A stretch of 64,000 bases of DNA from Dyella terrae (GTDB lineage: Bacteria; Pseudomonadota; Gammaproteobacteria; Xanthomonadales; Rhodanobacteraceae), in contig NZ_CP089414.1 of NCBI RefSeq assembly GCF_022394535.1, positions 1,550,001 through 1,614,000 of the forward strand. Reading direction: 5' to 3'. The position numbers were made by a program, and so were the translations under genes. The notes beneath the pieces were generated by a model. That model was given only the letters and a program-made list of their open reading frames with translations, was not told where the DNA came from and ran no database searches. Of the stretch, positions 63,780-64,000 are shown in pieces (the first letter of the stretch is position 1; every line of letters starts with the position of its first letter).

Positions 63780-64000
63780 CGTGAGCGGGACGTAGCGCGT
63801 GTGCGTCCAGGCGGACGGGATTTAGGAACGGGTTGTTGCCCGCAGGGGGAGGTCGCATGGGACTAACCGTGGATGTACAGACGCGACGGAGGGCGCAGAC
63901 CTGCGCTACGGGAGCGCCGATGCATGCGTGCATGGACGATGCGACGCACCGCCTTCATACGCGGGTGCGGCTCGGTGGAAGCTTCGGGAGCCCAGTGGCA
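63780..64000. other. window end, nothing supported
   Basis: No gene, repeat or structured element could be supported in the last 220 bases. Confidence 0.4.

Overview
The window is GC-rich chromosomal DNA from a gammaproteobacterium. Gene content points to the Xanthomonadales/Lysobacterales, most likely Rhodanobacteraceae (Dyella/Luteibacter/Frateuria-like). The pointers are a prpB-prpC pair beside a helix-turn-helix/citrate-synthase fusion, a CrbS/CrbR-type two-component pair, several TonB receptors, DUF1800/DUF1501 genes, and MipA next to an RstA/RstB-like pair. Genus assignment is inference. No rRNA, tRNA, CRISPR array or intact transposase was found.

Layout. 0-1.6 kb: a yybP-ykoY (Mn2+) riboswitch ahead of a TerC-family membrane gene, then a beta-class-like glutathione transferase. 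1.6-5.9 kb (minus strand): a Fap-like functional-amyloid export operon with a Gly/Ala/Ser-rich secreted protein, two small secreted proteins, a periplasmic C39 peptidase (FapD-like) and an outer-membrane barrel with a coiled coil (FapF-like). The two small secreted proteins each carry a motif that looks like a double-glycine C39 cleavage site. 6.3-11.8 kb: propionate/2-methylcitrate genes prpC, prpB and prpE around an HTH-citrate-synthase fusion that may be their regulator. 11.8-17.4 kb: a lipoprotein, a MerR-TipAS regulator, malate dehydrogenase, an aminotransferase, small stress proteins and a peptidyl-prolyl isomerase. 17.5-28.4 kb: a probable poly/oligo-3-hydroxybutyrate utilisation region (oligomer hydrolase lipoprotein, PHB-depolymerase-like esterase, a frameshifted TonB receptor, a GntP-type permease) enclosing a CrbS/CrbR-like sensor-regulator pair. 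28.6-36.3 kb: typA/bipA, a methyltransferase, a DUF1800-DUF1501 pair and a PadR-controlled membrane gene.

36.4-46 kb is an accessory island with visibly lower GC. Its left side carries three copies of an 18-bp repeat. From 37.7 to 45.3 kb it is an array of small minus-strand genes punctuated by 17 copies of a 24-nt hairpin, all in the same orientation and usually lying 0-45 nt beyond a stop codon. Several genes belong to recognisable bacterial immunity-protein families (SUKH/SMI1-KNR4, CdiI-like, DUF6881, DUF6228, DUF4279) with no cognate toxins. At least two carry in-frame stops and one is truncated. I read this as an orphan-immunity cassette bank that gains and loses modules, and consider it, with the Fap-like operon, the most interesting content of the window.

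46-64 kb: DUF3011 lipoprotein, MipA/OmpV protein divergent from an RstA/RstB-like pair, a degenerate metallo-beta-lactamase-fold protein, a frameshifted LysR gene ahead of a CmcJ-like oxygenase and an HCCA-isomerase-like gene, a TetR-controlled EmrA/EmrB/NodT tripartite efflux operon with a dyad operator, a second TonB receptor, and a SpeD-like protein that lacks the pyruvoyl-forming serine.
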